Of a stretch of 64,000 nt of DNA, positions 1-11,387 are shown piece after piece. The notes under the pieces were generated by a model. The model was not told the DNA's origin. It made no database searches and was given only the letters and a program-made list of their open reading frames with translations. Every line of letters starts with the position of its first letter. Position 1 is the stretch's first letter. A program made the position numbers and the translations under genes. The stretch is from assembly GCA_000328365.1 (NCBI GenBank), contig KB293867.1:321992-385991 (forward strand), read 5' to 3'. The DNA comes from Capitella teleta. Taxonomy: Eukaryota > Annelida > Polychaeta > Capitellidae.

Positions 1-56
1 CGCACCCCTGCAATTCCTTTCGAGGCGAGCACGCTAACTACTCGGCCACCATGCAC
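1..56 (-). repeat. tRNA-derived SINE fragment
   Basis: Read on the minus strand, the first bases contain a Ser/Leu-tRNA-like A box (TGGCCGAGTAGTTAGCG) followed by a gene-like continuation that runs off the window edge. The same A box, in nearly the same context, occurs at 12548-12561, so this is a SINE head rather than a single tRNA gene. The internal B box is not visible here because the copy is cut by the window start. Confidence 0.5.
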
Positions 57-254
57 CTCTCCTTATACATTGACATTTTTATTAAATAAACAAACAATAT
101 TTAACATTAAGAGGTATTTTGTGGCCACAAACACTGCAATAATGAATCGCCGATAATATTATTCTGTAAAAGGGCTTATAACTAATGATAGTGGAGTAAA
201 ATATTATACCCTTATTCAATATTTTACGGAAGGGAAAACTCAGCCCTGGGCTTC

Positions 255-475
255 TGCTTTGGCGCCTATTTTATCCGAATGAATCAATTGTGTGAGGCTG
301 TTAAACCCAATAATTCCATGTCTGCACGAGTACACTTTTCGATGACCACCAAATCGTTGAACCATTTTTTGTTCGTAATGATCGATGTATATTGTGCCAA
401 TTTTTGAACCAGCAGAAAAGAAAGTTTTGTTGATTCATATGAAACGTTTGAATGCTATTGAGTTCAAATTCTCCC
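255..475. repeat. Diverged dispersed repeat, copy 1
   Basis: This stretch aligns along its length with 965-1195. Shared landmarks in order are GGCGCC, GAATCAAT, GTGTGA, a (G)TTAAACCCAAT/GTAAAACCCAAT block, CCATGTC, GTTGAACCA, TGATCGATGT, GAACCAGCAG and TTTCATATG-like text. The copies look roughly 70% identical by eye. No coding potential is evident, and the 351-nt open frame here is not conserved in the second copy. Family unknown. Confidence 0.6.
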
Positions 476-964
476 AACTTGTCCTTCATTAACATATACA
501 CACACGTAGGATGAGACATGAGGCGTGATTGGGTTTTACGGCTGCACCCGACCCATTTGGGTGGCCACATCTGAATTGGAAAACCACATCGAATATTAAT
601 GTTTAACCTGCAATTCAAAGCCATTGTGATTCTGGACCTCTGGTGCTGCATGAATCGGTATTAACAACGTCAGGTTCGCACAAGATCGTAGGCATTTATA
701 ATGATAGGATTGGAAGACATATAAAGGGAATGAATTACCTGTAGATATTCATTCTTGAGGTGCAACTACAGCAAAAAAAGTTGTACTGTACATGTAATAA
801 TCTCCATAAATAGCAATTATTCGTCTTCCATTTTTCTCGTATCTATTAAGTATGGCAATATCCGTGGTTAATGGTCAAGGTCACAATGACTGTTAATAGG
901 TCACATGTTTCATATATTTTGATTTGATTTAATATTTGGCAAGGAACATTCAGAATGACAATTA

Positions 965-1195
965 TATACAAGACCGCTGGCGCCCATATCACCCGGTGAA
1001 TCAATAGTGTGATGCCGTAAAACCCAATATCTTTCCAGGTATGAATGCACTATAGCTATTCCATGTCAACCAACGAGTTGAACCAATTTCGTGATGATCG
1101 ATGTCAGCTGTACCATTTTGGAACCAGCAGGAAAGAAAGCGTTCTCTGATGATTTCATATGGATCAGAAACGGTCGAATGTTGAATGGACTGATG
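965..1195. repeat. Diverged dispersed repeat, copy 2
   Basis: Second copy of the unit at 255-475, in the same orientation about 710 bp downstream. It begins with GGCGCCCATATCACC and contains GATGCCGTAAAACCCAAT, a block also seen in two tiny retroposed inserts at 18489-18547 and 18737-18799. The element therefore probably belongs to, or shares its 3' module with, a SINE-like family. Confidence 0.6.
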
Positions 1196-2519
1196 ACTTG
1201 TTTTATCCCCCTAAGCTCCCACCGTGCCTGGCACTGCCCTCAATTTAGTTGGCATTATTTAGGCCTATGATCTTTGCCTGATAAAAATGAAATAGAGTGG
1301 GCCAAAAGTAGTCTATCTACACCATGTTTATTTTATTTTATTATTATTATTATTTTTTTTTTTTTAACTATAAAATTTGCTAAAATGTATCAATTATTCA
1401 AAAAGAAATAACTGCCTGTTAAGGATTGACTATAATATGTTACTCTTCGCCTATTGATACCAAGAAATCAAATAAAAAGTAAATTTTAAATGAGGGAGGA
1501 ACATTTAAATGCGAAAGGTGAGTGATCGGGAAGAGAGCAAAATCAGATGATTGAGATGAACCTCTGCATGAGCGAGCATTAAGGAATGTCATCTCTTGTG
1601 TGGCGCTTCAATACAAACTCTCTGCTTTGTTTTGATTTTATGAGATAAACATTAGAGTCACCGTCACAACAATAGCACTCTCGAACAAAACAATAGTACG
1701 AGTAGTCCAGTCAATTTAGCTCAATTTGGGGGACAACCTAGACATAATTGCAACACAAATGGTTTTTATAGTATATATTGAGGGGAATGACACAGCGCAT
1801 AACATACTAAAAGTCTAAGTAAATCTCAATATCGGAACACGGTCATAATTGATATTTAGTGATGCCAATGGGGCAGAAACGGGTAATTTTGATATTTGTA
1901 ATATATAGGCACATAATCAATATATTCCCCTATATTTGCTTTTCCCCATACTCCACACCAATGGTTGATACAGAAACAGTTTTATTCCCCCGTGTCTTTG
2001 ATAACTATAGGAATTTGTGTCAGAATCCATCTCAAAACAAAGGAATTTTGACGAATTTTGAAAAAGAGGATTAGTTAATTTTGCTCTATCTCGTAAATTA
2101 TACCAGCTACAAAAATGCTATATGCTTTAAAAACTGCCTAATTATGCACTCATTGAATACAAATATTAAACATTGCGAGTCAGTATACCTTGCTTGAGTA
2201 ATAATCACAAAACTCACCTATACCCCCTAATTACTTTAAAACGGGTTTTCGTGAGTAAGTCTGAATTCAGTGACGATTTACTCCCTAAAAGACTAAAATA
2301 TCTATTGAAATGTCAAGGCCCAAACAAGCAATATTCTATAAGATATTCTAAAGAAGCCGACTGAGTGAAACCGCTAAGCACTTTACCTACGAAATACCCA
2401 TAGAAGTAAGAAAGAAGATTTTTTATCTAACGAGAAAAAACAAACAAAGTAATTTTAATCAACTTGATTGCACACAAAATAGAGGCAATCAAATGCGCAT
2501 GGTGAAGCATTCAGAGGTG
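1196..2519. other. AT-rich non-coding DNA
   Basis: No gene, RNA or repeat is recognised here. The short open frames are AT-rich, have no family resemblance and lack splice context. A T-rich run lies near 1330-1370. Confidence 0.5.
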
Positions 2520-2524
2520 GGTGC

Positions 2525-3345
2525 TGACTTATTAATCTGTAAAATAGCCATAGAGAATGCAAAAGCGACGGCTCATTACGGATGTCATAGTAATCGACAT
2601 AGACACTGACCTAATGATGCGGCTATGTCATCACATTAAACTCTCTATCACCAATCCCATTCAACTTAAATCGGCAAACCGTCAGCCAACCAACCAAGGA
2701 GGGATTCAGTGTAAGGCAATTATAACAATCCAAGAATCCTTGGGAATGGAGGCCTGGAGATAGCTTCCCCAGCTTCTGCTATGCAATTCTCGGTTGTGAT
2801 AGCACCTCAGCACTTTATGGCATAGGGAAGAGGGCATCTTTTAAACTCATCATGACACACCAAACACCCTGATCTGACTGAGGTGTTTTTTCTCTGAAGC
2901 CTCCAGCTACAATGATGTCTGTCCTGCGGGAGAGGCTCTTGTTACACTTTATTGCGGCGGCCTGACGATGATATCAAAGCAACCAGACATGAAGAAGAGC
3001 TTTGCTTCAAAGTCTCCTCAAGTACCTTCTTGTACGCAGCAGTGTTTACCGCTCACAGCCTCAGTGGCAGAATTCCATAGCCTCCGCATACACCTCCAAG
3101 AACAGGAATGACGGATATGCTGCAGAGTGGGGCTGGAAGATCGAAGATTCCTACTGCAAGCCTATCATGACCGACAGCAGTCCAGCGCCTGAGTTTTTGC
3201 CATCAGTGATCAAGTGTTCCTATAAATGAGCGCGTAGTTCGGCTCGCTGCATTTATAGCGATCGTTGGTTGAAGAGCTCTCTGTAGCCTGAGATATATTT
3301 CGTGGATCAAGCTGCATGCACGACCTGAGTATCGACATCGAATGA
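2525..3345 (+). pseudogene. Decayed copy of a dispersed CXC-domain (tesmin/TSO1-like) gene family
   Basis: Translating the plus strand in several frames gives, in order, pieces typical of a multi-copy invertebrate family. They are AIENAKATAH and VIVIDIDTDLMM (the usual 'vGeDtDllvLL' segment, 2545-2625), ILGCDSTSALYGIGKRASFK ('HalsGCDTTSalfGkGK', about 2785-2850), LPLTASVAEFHSLRIHLQ ('LPPTsaAakyHslRvyyQvq', about 3045-3100), and AEWGWKIEDSYCKPIMTD plus SPAPEFLPSVIKC (3130-3215). A degraded cysteine-rich CXC region follows. The segments are collinear, but the frame is broken several times, so it makes no protein now. The family is widespread in cnidarian, mollusc and arthropod genomes, where it behaves like a mobile gene. 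Its original function is not established. Confidence 0.7.
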
Positions 3346-5838
3346 GGTGATGATGATGATGAAAATGTTGCTTGTCGTTTGAAACAATATACATAATATA
3401 TTGTTTGGCACTAAGCAATTGCTATATATTATTGTTTGTGTCGCTTTCATTGCCGAAAATTGCACATCTATCATAATATGTAATCTGGTAAGGGGGCTCC
3501 AAGCAATATTTGATAGCTATTAGGTACGGTATTTATTGTTCATCAATTTCAATGTGGAGTTGAGAAATAAAAACACAATTTGATATGTTCCCACACGTAC
3601 AGAGGCAATTCACAACTTTAAATATATAATGATTGAACATTTAAATCGCAATCAGCTCTCAATAAGCTGAACTTTGATATATTGCATGGCAATATTGACT
3701 CAAAATTTCTCCGGCGCACATTTCCGCAATGATAATTAGTAACACCTTACCGAAAAAGTTACAGGTGCATATCTCTCAAATCTAATTATGCTCATTTGGT
3801 TTGAATTTTGATTTCCTTCATTTTTTTATGCTATATGACTATGTTTACGTGAATGTTTTTAGCTTGACCTAATTAAATAATAATTAACGATTTTAACCAT
3901 GTTCCACTGTTGCGGATCACCTAGACCTTTAGTATGTTAATTAGGGTGCTACCCCACATATTATTCCATTGAAACCATTCGTGTACGGTGTTGCAATTAT
4001 GTCTACCTTGAATCTTATGTTCACTGGACTAGAGAGCGCTGCGTTCAATGAAGCTTATCCATGGTCCGGGGCCCTGTTTGCCGCCAAAAGTGAAAATATC
4101 GCGGAATGATGAGTGCACTGTATTAATTGAGACAAATTGATATACTAGTAAGTGTTGATGAAATTGGAATAGAAAATAATGATAGGAATAACAGCATGAC
4201 ATTCTAGACTAAGTCCTATATATACTAATACCTAGTATTTCTTTCTCTTATCTTTGTGTGATTTTCACATTACCACTCCCTGTCTTTTGAGGTGCGTATT
4301 TACTCGCACGTGCCAACAGCGCGCCTAAATTTTCACTTGTTCCCTGGTCATATATATAATGACACAGGCCGGCACACACCGATGACAGGTGGTATCTCAT
4401 TGGCTGCTATTTATTGTAACATTTATAGTCAACTGCAAATACTGTGAATTCATTTTCACTTCACCTCGCCTTGTGAGTCATCTTGGGAATTCCGAGCGAA
4501 GTCATATGAAAACGAGTGAAATGAACGTACCAAAATCGGGGTGTGTTTTTTATTTTTTTTTTTTTTTTTTTTTTTTTTTCCTTTTTTTTTTTATAAGTTA
4601 CGCCATTCTTAACTTTCAAAATATTACCTGTTTCGCAGCTTCGAGTGAGGTAAAAACATGGGCAGTGTGTTTATTAGAAATAAGCTCTTATTTTCTTGGT
4701 TAATGTGCTTAATGGGGTTTTGTCCGATATAAATATACTTCTCGGTAGCAATGACACTCGTTTTGGAGGCTATTATCATAGGTCTTATGCGCCTATAACA
4801 GTGATAATGTGTACGCATATATTATGGGCGTGCGTCCACTTTTCGCAGGGTGGCAAGTTTTCGCGTGACACCGGACACCCGGAAGCTCAAAGTACTGGAC
4901 ACCGGATTGGATACCGGATACAGTACACAATTAAACATTTGTGGGTGCAATTAAATGCAATAAGTTTTTATTTTTTATTTATTTCGTCTGTGTGGCAGTG
5001 AGGACGGCCCAAACAGGAGAGGCGTATTCGAGATGCAGCATACATTTTGTAGATTTTCAACAACAGATCACGGTTTCTGACTTTGTATGATAGCCGTCGG
5101 AGAAGTCAGCGCAATGACGTGGGCATTAGGTTGGGTCGCCTTCAAGATACAGACTTTCAAATATTCATACTATTTTAATGCCATGTAATGAACAAAGTAC
5201 CCTAATAATGCATGAAAATTATATTGGGGTACATTGTGCGGTTTTACAACCAAAAAAAAAAAAAAAAAAAAAAGTTTTTGTGACACATTACGCAAGGTTG
5301 AAAAATTCCCATTACTTGTAAGTATACTTTTGAAACTCGCTGTATAATTTATAATAACATAATATTTTTGTGATAAAGGATACTAGTGACATAGATACAG
5401 TATCAACGATGAAAGGTTTCCGAGAAATGGCGATGGACACGCCAGGAAGTTCTTGTGCTGCATATAATCCTTGAATAGGCCTGTTCTAAAAGGAAAATCA
5501 TAAGGTATGCTATATTTTCACGCAGCTTATGTTTTAGGGGTAAATTAAATATTTTTTGTTGTATGCGTCAGATAATGATGAGAAAAATGGCGAGATTGCA
5601 GTATTTTTCAGTTTGATAAATCGCGTTTGGCTCGGGTGGTGCAAAAACCGCTCACTGGCAATGCATGAATATTAACCCATAACGTGGTCGGAAACACCCT
5701 CCCACATACATTTTTCTTCCGTCTGAATAACCCACATAACTCCATTCGTGATTCACAGCCATGTTTGTAATGCACGATTATCATATACCTTATAAGTTAT
5801 ACGCTTTTAGTTAGGGACTTGGGATTCACGATGTCAAC
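3346..5838. other. Non-coding stretch upstream of the fucosyltransferase gene
   Basis: AT-rich DNA without a recognisable gene. It holds a long T tract (about 4553-4592), an A tract (about 5253-5273), an ACCGGACACCGG-like simple patch near 4870-4920 and a small LINE relic (4985-5100, listed separately). The 104-aa open frame across 4389-4703 is created by the T tract and is not a gene. A CATAACGTGG near 5680 resembles the motif repeated elsewhere in the window. Confidence 0.5.
4985..5100 (-). repeat. LINE reverse-transcriptase relic
   Basis: On the minus strand two overlapping frames read DLLLKIYKMYAAS and LEYASPVWAVLTATQTK. Together these resemble the 'LYKsyVrPiLEYaspVW' segment that follows the catalytic core in many LINE reverse transcriptases. 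The segment is too short to assign a clade, and a frame change splits the motif. Confidence 0.5.
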
Positions 5839-6837
5839 ATGTCGAGACGATTATTGGTTTTATCTTGCACGCTGTGTATAACTGTTTGCTGTCTCTTTAT
5901 TAACCATAAGTACACACAGTTGGTAACCAGGAATCTTCCACAAGATGAGGTCGTTATACGGAGTGTAAAATCGGATTACTGGATACAAGAGTGGACTATT
6001 CAGGAAAAATTACTGACGGTGAATATCATTCCGGGGCAAAGATTGGGGAATCAACTGTTCCTCGTATTATCCGCTCTTGGATTAGCACTAAAACACAGAT
6101 TCAAATTGGTGCTCCCTCGGTCGATCATCCTGTATGACTGTTTTGATTTGGATATTCCGGTTGCTAACCATATCACCATGGAAACCGTAGTCAAGGAGTC
6201 TCATAACTACGACAGCAAGTTTGATCACAAGTTGGATAAAATTTTATCTCGAGTCAAAACAAACGTGACCTTAACTGGATATTTACAATCGTGGAGGTAC
6301 TTTCAAAATGTCCCAAGGGTTACCCTGAAGAACACTCTCACTTTTCAGAATGATGTTCTCGAGCGTGCACAGGTTTTAATCCCAACACACAGTGGAACTC
6401 TCCGTGTGGGAATCCATGTCAGACGATGGGATATTTCGAGGAAACCACACTTGGTTAACTTTGGCTACACTACGCCTTCTGTGGGATATTTCCACCGAGC
6501 AATGCAGTACTTCAAAGAAAAGTACACCAATGTATCCTTTATTGTCTCGACGGATGATCCAGAATGGGTGAAAACAGAACTGTTGAGTCGTCAGAATATC
6601 GGTCATGTTTCCTTGCTGAACACAACTGGAGAGAACGACGCCGATTTCGTCGACTTGGCCATTCTATCTCTGTGTGACCACGTGATCACCTCCACGGGAA
6701 CGTACGGGTGGTGGGCAGGGTGGCTATCAGCAGGAGAAACAGTTTATTATGCAAACTGGCCGAGGAATGGCTCCAAGTTGGACAGAAAAGTTAAGGTGGA
6801 GGATTTCTTTCCTCGCGAATGGATTCCCATGAAATAA
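5839..6837 (+). CDS. GT11 alpha-1,2-fucosyltransferase (type II Golgi enzyme)
   Basis: The family transfers L-fucose from GDP-fucose to a terminal galactose in the Golgi. The 332-aa frame is intact and has no intron. Residues 5-22 form a hydrophobic signal anchor after a short MSRR cytosolic end, as expected for a type II enzyme. GQRLGNQLFLVLSALGLAL (about 66-84) matches the GT11 N-terminal nucleotide-sugar region. VGIHVRRWD (190-198) is the HxRRxD motif, with W where G is usual. FHRAMQYFKEKYTNVSF and STDDPEWVK (218-245) and DLAILSLCDHVITSTGTYGW (272-291) are the other conserved blocks. N-glycosylation sequons occur, for example NVT at 142 and NVS at 231. The start is the first in-frame methionine and gives a proper anchor. 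An AATAAA lies at 6842-6847, only 5 nt after the stop, and another near 7149. Lineage-specific expansions are common in GT11, so one-to-one FUT1/FUT2 orthology is not claimed. Confidence 0.93.
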   Translation: MSRRLLVLSCTLCITVCCLFINHKYTQLVTRNLPQDEVVIRSVKSDYWIQEWTIQEKLLTVNIIPGQRLGNQLFLVLSALGLALKHRFKLVLPRSIILYDCFDLDIPVANHITMETVVKESHNYDSKFDHKLDKILSRVKTNVTLTGYLQSWRYFQNVPRVTLKNTLTFQNDVLERAQVLIPTHSGTLRVGIHVRRWDISRKPHLVNFGYTTPSVGYFHRAMQYFKEKYTNVSFIVSTDDPEWVKTELLSRQNIGHVSLLNTTGENDADFVDLAILSLCDHVITSTGTYGWWAGWLSAGETVYYANWPRNGSKLDRKVKVEDFFPREWIPMK

Positions 6838-7530
6838 TTGTAATAAAATGTCTATATATGCCCATTTATGATTTATACATTATTTTTTCGTATTTATTAT
6901 TTAATACGCAGTATTGTGATTGTGATGTTATTCTCGATTCTGCAGGAAAGCTTCCTACGTTCCTACGCATACTGCATGCACATGCATATACGAATACAGG
7001 TGTACAATTACGGTTAACGCTTTTTAAAATTATATTTATACATCGTGGATTCATGATTGTTTATTTTCTTTAATTGCATCTTCTATCTTATACTCTTTTG
7101 TTTTGTTCTGTATCCATTACATGTACTATGTATATCCTTATTGACACGAATAAATACATTGATATTGTTATAAATTTATAACCTGCCGGTACATACATGT
7201 ATGTGCTGCATAATATGTAGGCCTACAATGCTTGTATACTATCTAAAAATAATATTCGGTATTAGCTGGAAAATATTTCTGGGATATTGTCCCGGACGAG
7301 ACTTTAGATATCATTATCTATAATATATACTAATCAACAACAACGAACTAATCGTAATTTTACTGCTTAAAACTGACAAATATGACGCAAAAACCACGTG
7401 TCAGTCTCCTTCAGACATTAAGATTTTTGGAAATCACAACGCACTATTTATCAGTAACCATAACGTCATTTTGCTTGTCATCGTTAAATGTTCTAAACGA
7501 AATATCCACATTAAAACAACATTGGACAGC

Positions 7531-10500
7531 ATGTCAAGCGTTCCAGAAAATGCACCAGAGAGTAAGTTATTCCTCACATGATCTAGGCACGTGTACATTG
7601 ATCATAAGTGTTGTAAAATGGCAAAGTGAGAATTGAAAGCCTTACTTTCCTCTATTATCGCCCACCATTACATGGTGATGGTCTATCATACTATCTATCA
7701 CTAATCACTATGAGTTACGTGATCACGGTAGTTTTGCTCTCTACTCAGTATAATCTCGTTCCAAGACTCCTTTTGCTATAAGGATCATCATCCCAACAGA
7801 TTATGGTTACAGAATGCAGCTATACTCAGTCAGTAGAGAGGTGGATAAGCTTAGGAGTTAGGAACTGGTAGGGTCTGATTAGATCTGTCCAACTTACAAG
7901 TCTCGTTCCAAGACTCTATATTGGTAATTAGATCATCCCCACAGATTGTAGCTATAGAATGCAGCTACTGACCAACCAGAGGCTGAGAGGACCTGATTGT
8001 AGGGATTTTTTCTTTTGAAAAATATTACAGGTACTCAAAGCCTGCCCTGTTAGTGGCAGTGCCTCTCCCGGCAGTGTGGGGATGTGGCTGTAACCTGCAG
8101 GACAAAACATAATAATTCCATTGCGTATAGTCACTTAAAATAAATGGGCAACAACAGTTTTACATGATTTCACTATGATATGATAAATTTTTGCTATCAA
8201 AATGGTTGGATACTCCACAAAAACCAGATGAATTACAGTCGACCCTCATAAATCCGAGCAGGTTCGTTCCCAGTGATTCTGGTGGGATTAATGAGAGAGT
8301 CGGATTAACAAATTTGCCTCAGCTGGGATGGGGGGAGGGGGTGTCCCTATGGGGTCACTATGGGGATGCAGTTCAACCATGAAAATCAAAACCATGTACA
8401 GACTGATTTTCCGGTGTTTATCATGCATAGTAAAGTGAAATAATATGATTTGATTGTGAGGTTTTTTAACCAATTTTCATTATAATTAAAATATATAGAA
8501 GCAATGGAATGAATATTTAACAGAAGAGTTCATGAGTTTAGTGACAGTTTAAACCATGTTTAAACCGTTTAAACCCGACTGCTCTCGCTCATACCTACAG
8601 AGTGGGATATCTTTTAATGAATGTTTTCACACCTCACACATTTTAGGACCAAAACAATTGAGAAACGCTTACCTCGTACTATTATGCAATTATCGCTGAG
8701 TCAACCCCTTTGTGTCGGCATTAATTTTATGTTGTGCATTTGTGAGACAACACTTAACCGACTCACTTCTTTGATTGACCGCTCATTAAAGAAGTCCCTC
8801 AAATACACAGACAAAGGAGAGATGTTTTTGCGACAGTTGACACTTTTATCAAAGCAGGTCGTTGTCTCTAATATATCAATGCTTTAAATTAAACATAAAC
8901 GTACCTTTGAGCATTAAAGGGAGGGAGAACTGGTTAAAAATTGACTTTGAGTCGTTATTTGATGCACCATAAATGATTCCTATGCCTGGCCCACACAAGG
9001 AATATCATCGCTAACGATTTCGCGGGCGATATATTGCTAACTAGGCGTGACGTCAGCAGCTGTGATGAAACACCGAGTTCCCCATCTGTTACAATGGGCC
9101 TCGTCATATCAGCGTGTCCTGCGACTAAACCCTTGGATATTTTTTTATTTTCTTTTCGGAAATAGATAGAATAATCATTTTGCCACCAGTCAGGCGCAAA
9201 CAAAAAATATTTTTCGCTATTTTTCTTATTTTAACAAGCGATTTTCTAGGACACCTACCATGTTTCTCATCCTGAAACAGTAAAAAGGTCAGCCAGAGTG
9301 CACCACGCATGCGCTTTCGTTTCGTAAACAACAAAGATGTCCTTTTATGGCGAAGATGCTCTGCTCTGATTGGCTGAAATCGATAGCTTCACGAGGGGAA
9401 CGGAACCAATCAGCCATCAGCCAAACCAAGCCATCAGCTGACGTTTGCCTCCTATACTTCGCAATGGAAGTCATTCTCCCATAGGCGCAATGCTAACCCC
9501 GATATTCGGAATGCATTATTTCCTTACGCTTTCATCCAGGCATGGTGTGTTTGGCACGGAATGCTATCAATTGGTGCTATGAGTCAATAGAACATCACTT
9601 AAAATTTAGTTCCCCATCCCTTTAAAGGATGACACCTACATGGTGGAATATTAAGGGAAACTTTAATTCGGTCGCCAAATATTGAAGTCAGAGTCGGAAA
9701 TAGAGGGAAATCGGATTAATAAGTGAAATTAGTGTTGTGACAGATCCGTCCCAAAGCATCAAGTCGGATTATTATAAGGGAAACTGATCAATAAAACTCG
9801 GAATAATGAGGGCCAACTGTACATGAGCTGATTCACAAACCATAAGGTCTGACTGAATTGGATAAATTGAATAAGTAAATAATGCCAATTTAATTAAATA
9901 TATTATACAGGATGTCCGGGCACAGAGAGCAGTGAAGCAGGCAAAGCGGATTCATGTCAAGGCTGCCCCAATCAGGAGATATGTGCATCTGCTCAGCCTA
10001 AGGCCGTTGACCCTGCTCTGGAGGAGATCAGGCAACGCTTGCTGTGCGTCAAGCACAAGATCGTCGTACTTTCCGGCAAAGGTGGAGTTGGTAAGAGCAC
10101 TTTTACAGCACATTTAGCCCACGGAATTGCCAGTGATGAAGCAAAACAGGTTGGTTTGGTCTCGCCAAAATCTATTTATATTTCTTTGGTATACAGGTTG
10201 CTATTTTGGATGTTGACATCTGTGGGCCGTCAATTCCCAGAATCATGGGGCTGGAAGGTGAACAGGTGCACCAGAGTGGATCTGGTTGGTCACCTGTGGT
10301 ATGTTAACCCATTGTTGTGGATCAAGTTTGTAATTGATTGTTTGTAGTATGTTGAGGACAACCTTGGAGTCATGTCAGTCGGCTTCCTTCTCAACAGTCC
10401 TGACGACGCTGTGATCTGGAGAGGACCCAAGAAGAATGGTGAGCTTATAATACGATAAATTACATTTAACCTGGTCTTTGACAGGCATCATCAAGCAATT

Positions 10501-11387
10501 TCTACGTGATGTGGATTGGGGAGATTTGGATTACTTAGTGGTCGACACGCCGCCTGGAACTTCCGATGAGCACTTGTCTGTTGTGCAGTATTTGAAGGCT
10601 GCGGGCGTTGATGGGGCTCTGATCATTACCACTCCACAGGTGGGCGGCCACTCAGCTCTTTCATTTTGTGATCTCGGTTTTGGCCTTTGTTGTGCCTGAA
10701 TTTGAAAGAAAAAAAAATTTTCTTCTCTATGTTCTCCACAGGAAGTTTCTTTGTTGGATGTTCGTAAAGAAATCAACTTCTGCAAAAAGGTCAAGTTGCC
10801 GATTCTTGGGGTTGTAGAGAACATGTCTGGATTTGTTTGTCCAAAATGCCAGGTGGGTGGTGCAGAACCATTTTATATTCAACAATTTATCAATAAAAAT
10901 AGATTTTTTTCAAATCTTACTTTCTTGTATGAGATGGCTTTTACACCTGAGATTCTTTTCTAAACGTAACTCCAAATCAAGCAGCCTGAGATGAAACCTG
11001 CTTCAACCTCTTTTTCAATGAAATCAATCACAGCATGAGACCCAGATTTTCCCTCCTACCACTGGTGGTGCTGAGCAGATGTGCAAAGATATGAACGTTC
11101 CTTTCTTGGGGAGGATTCCCCTGGATCCTCGCATTGGTACGTCGATTGATCAAATTTTCAATTTTGTTGGCAAAATGTTTAGTTTCTAGGTCAATCTTGT
11201 GATGTCGGAAAATCATATTTGACAGAAGTCCCTGATTCCCCAGCGACGGCTGCTTTCAAAGAAATTATCACATGTGGGTCAATCATGGATTTCAAGATCA
11301 TTATTGAAGTTCTTTTTTTCAGCTATTGATCGACTTTGTGAATCAGCAGCAATGGAAGTGGACAATGACACCGGGGAAATGGCATAG
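7531..11387 (+). CDS. NUBP1: NUBP1, cytosolic Fe-S cluster assembly P-loop ATPase
   Basis: NUBP1 and NUBP2 form the scaffold complex that builds 4Fe-4S clusters for cytosolic and nuclear proteins. Nine coding exons join with consistent phases: 7531-7561, 9911-10149, 10197-10298, 10348-10438, 10485-10639, 10742-10852, 11034-11136, 11190-11273, 11323-11387. The sum is 981 nt (326 aa; human about 320). The N-terminal Fe-S motif reads CPGTES...[10 protein letters not shown], with four cysteines as in the family. The deviant Walker [10 protein letters not shown] follows in exon 2, LDVDICGPS in exon 3, [11 protein letters not shown] in exon 5, and the C-terminal CPKC bridging motif at the end of exon 6. 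Exon 1 ([10 protein letters not shown], then GTAAGT) is the least certain. It was chosen because its phase-1 end fits exon 2 and its text resembles other NUBP1 starts. Intron 1 (2.3 kb) carries the mobile elements listed separately. Confidence 0.95.
7746..7990. repeat. Two-copy local repeat in NUBP1 intron 1
   Basis: A unit beginning TCTCGTTCCAAGACTC occurs at about 7749 and again at about 7903. Both copies continue through GATCATC, CCAACAGATT/CCCACAGATT and a TAGAATGCAGCTA/CAGAATGCAGCTA block, with diverged text between. Spacing is about 154 bp. No coding content or terminal structure is seen. Confidence 0.65.
8236..9819. mobile_element. Non-autonomous pogo/Tigger-like DNA element with TA duplication
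   Basis: The ends are inverted repeats: CAGTCGACCCTCATAAATCC on the left and, read inward from the right, CAGTTGGCCCTCATTATTCC. They match at about 16 of 20 positions and resemble pogo/Tigger termini. TA flanks both sides (8234-8235 and 9820-9821), as expected for Tc1/mariner-superfamily insertion. No transposase frame lies inside. A 704-bp TTAA-flanked element is inserted in its middle, so the element itself is about 880 bp. It sits in NUBP1 intron 1. Confidence 0.75.
8918..9621. mobile_element. TTAA-flanked non-autonomous element, complete copy 1
   Basis: A 704-bp unit flanked by TTAA at 8914-8917 and 9622-9625. Its ends are short inverted repeats, AGGGAGGGAGAACT and AGGGATGGGGAACT (12 of 14 match). 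TTAA target duplication is the hallmark of piggyBac-class transposons, so I call it a candidate piggyBac-type MITE. No transposase is encoded; the small open frames inside are not intact transposase pieces. Related copies are at 14791-15255 (cut by a gap) and 62806-63490. It lies within the pogo-like element at 8236-9819 and is therefore younger than that insertion. Confidence 0.8.

Noticed and set aside
4389-4703. A 104-aa plus-strand open frame
   Set aside because: Half of it is a phenylalanine run read from a T tract; no conserved text and no splice context.
9932-10117. A separate 61-aa open frame over NUBP1 exon 2
   Set aside because: Out-of-frame shadow of the exon encoding the Fe-S motif and Walker A.
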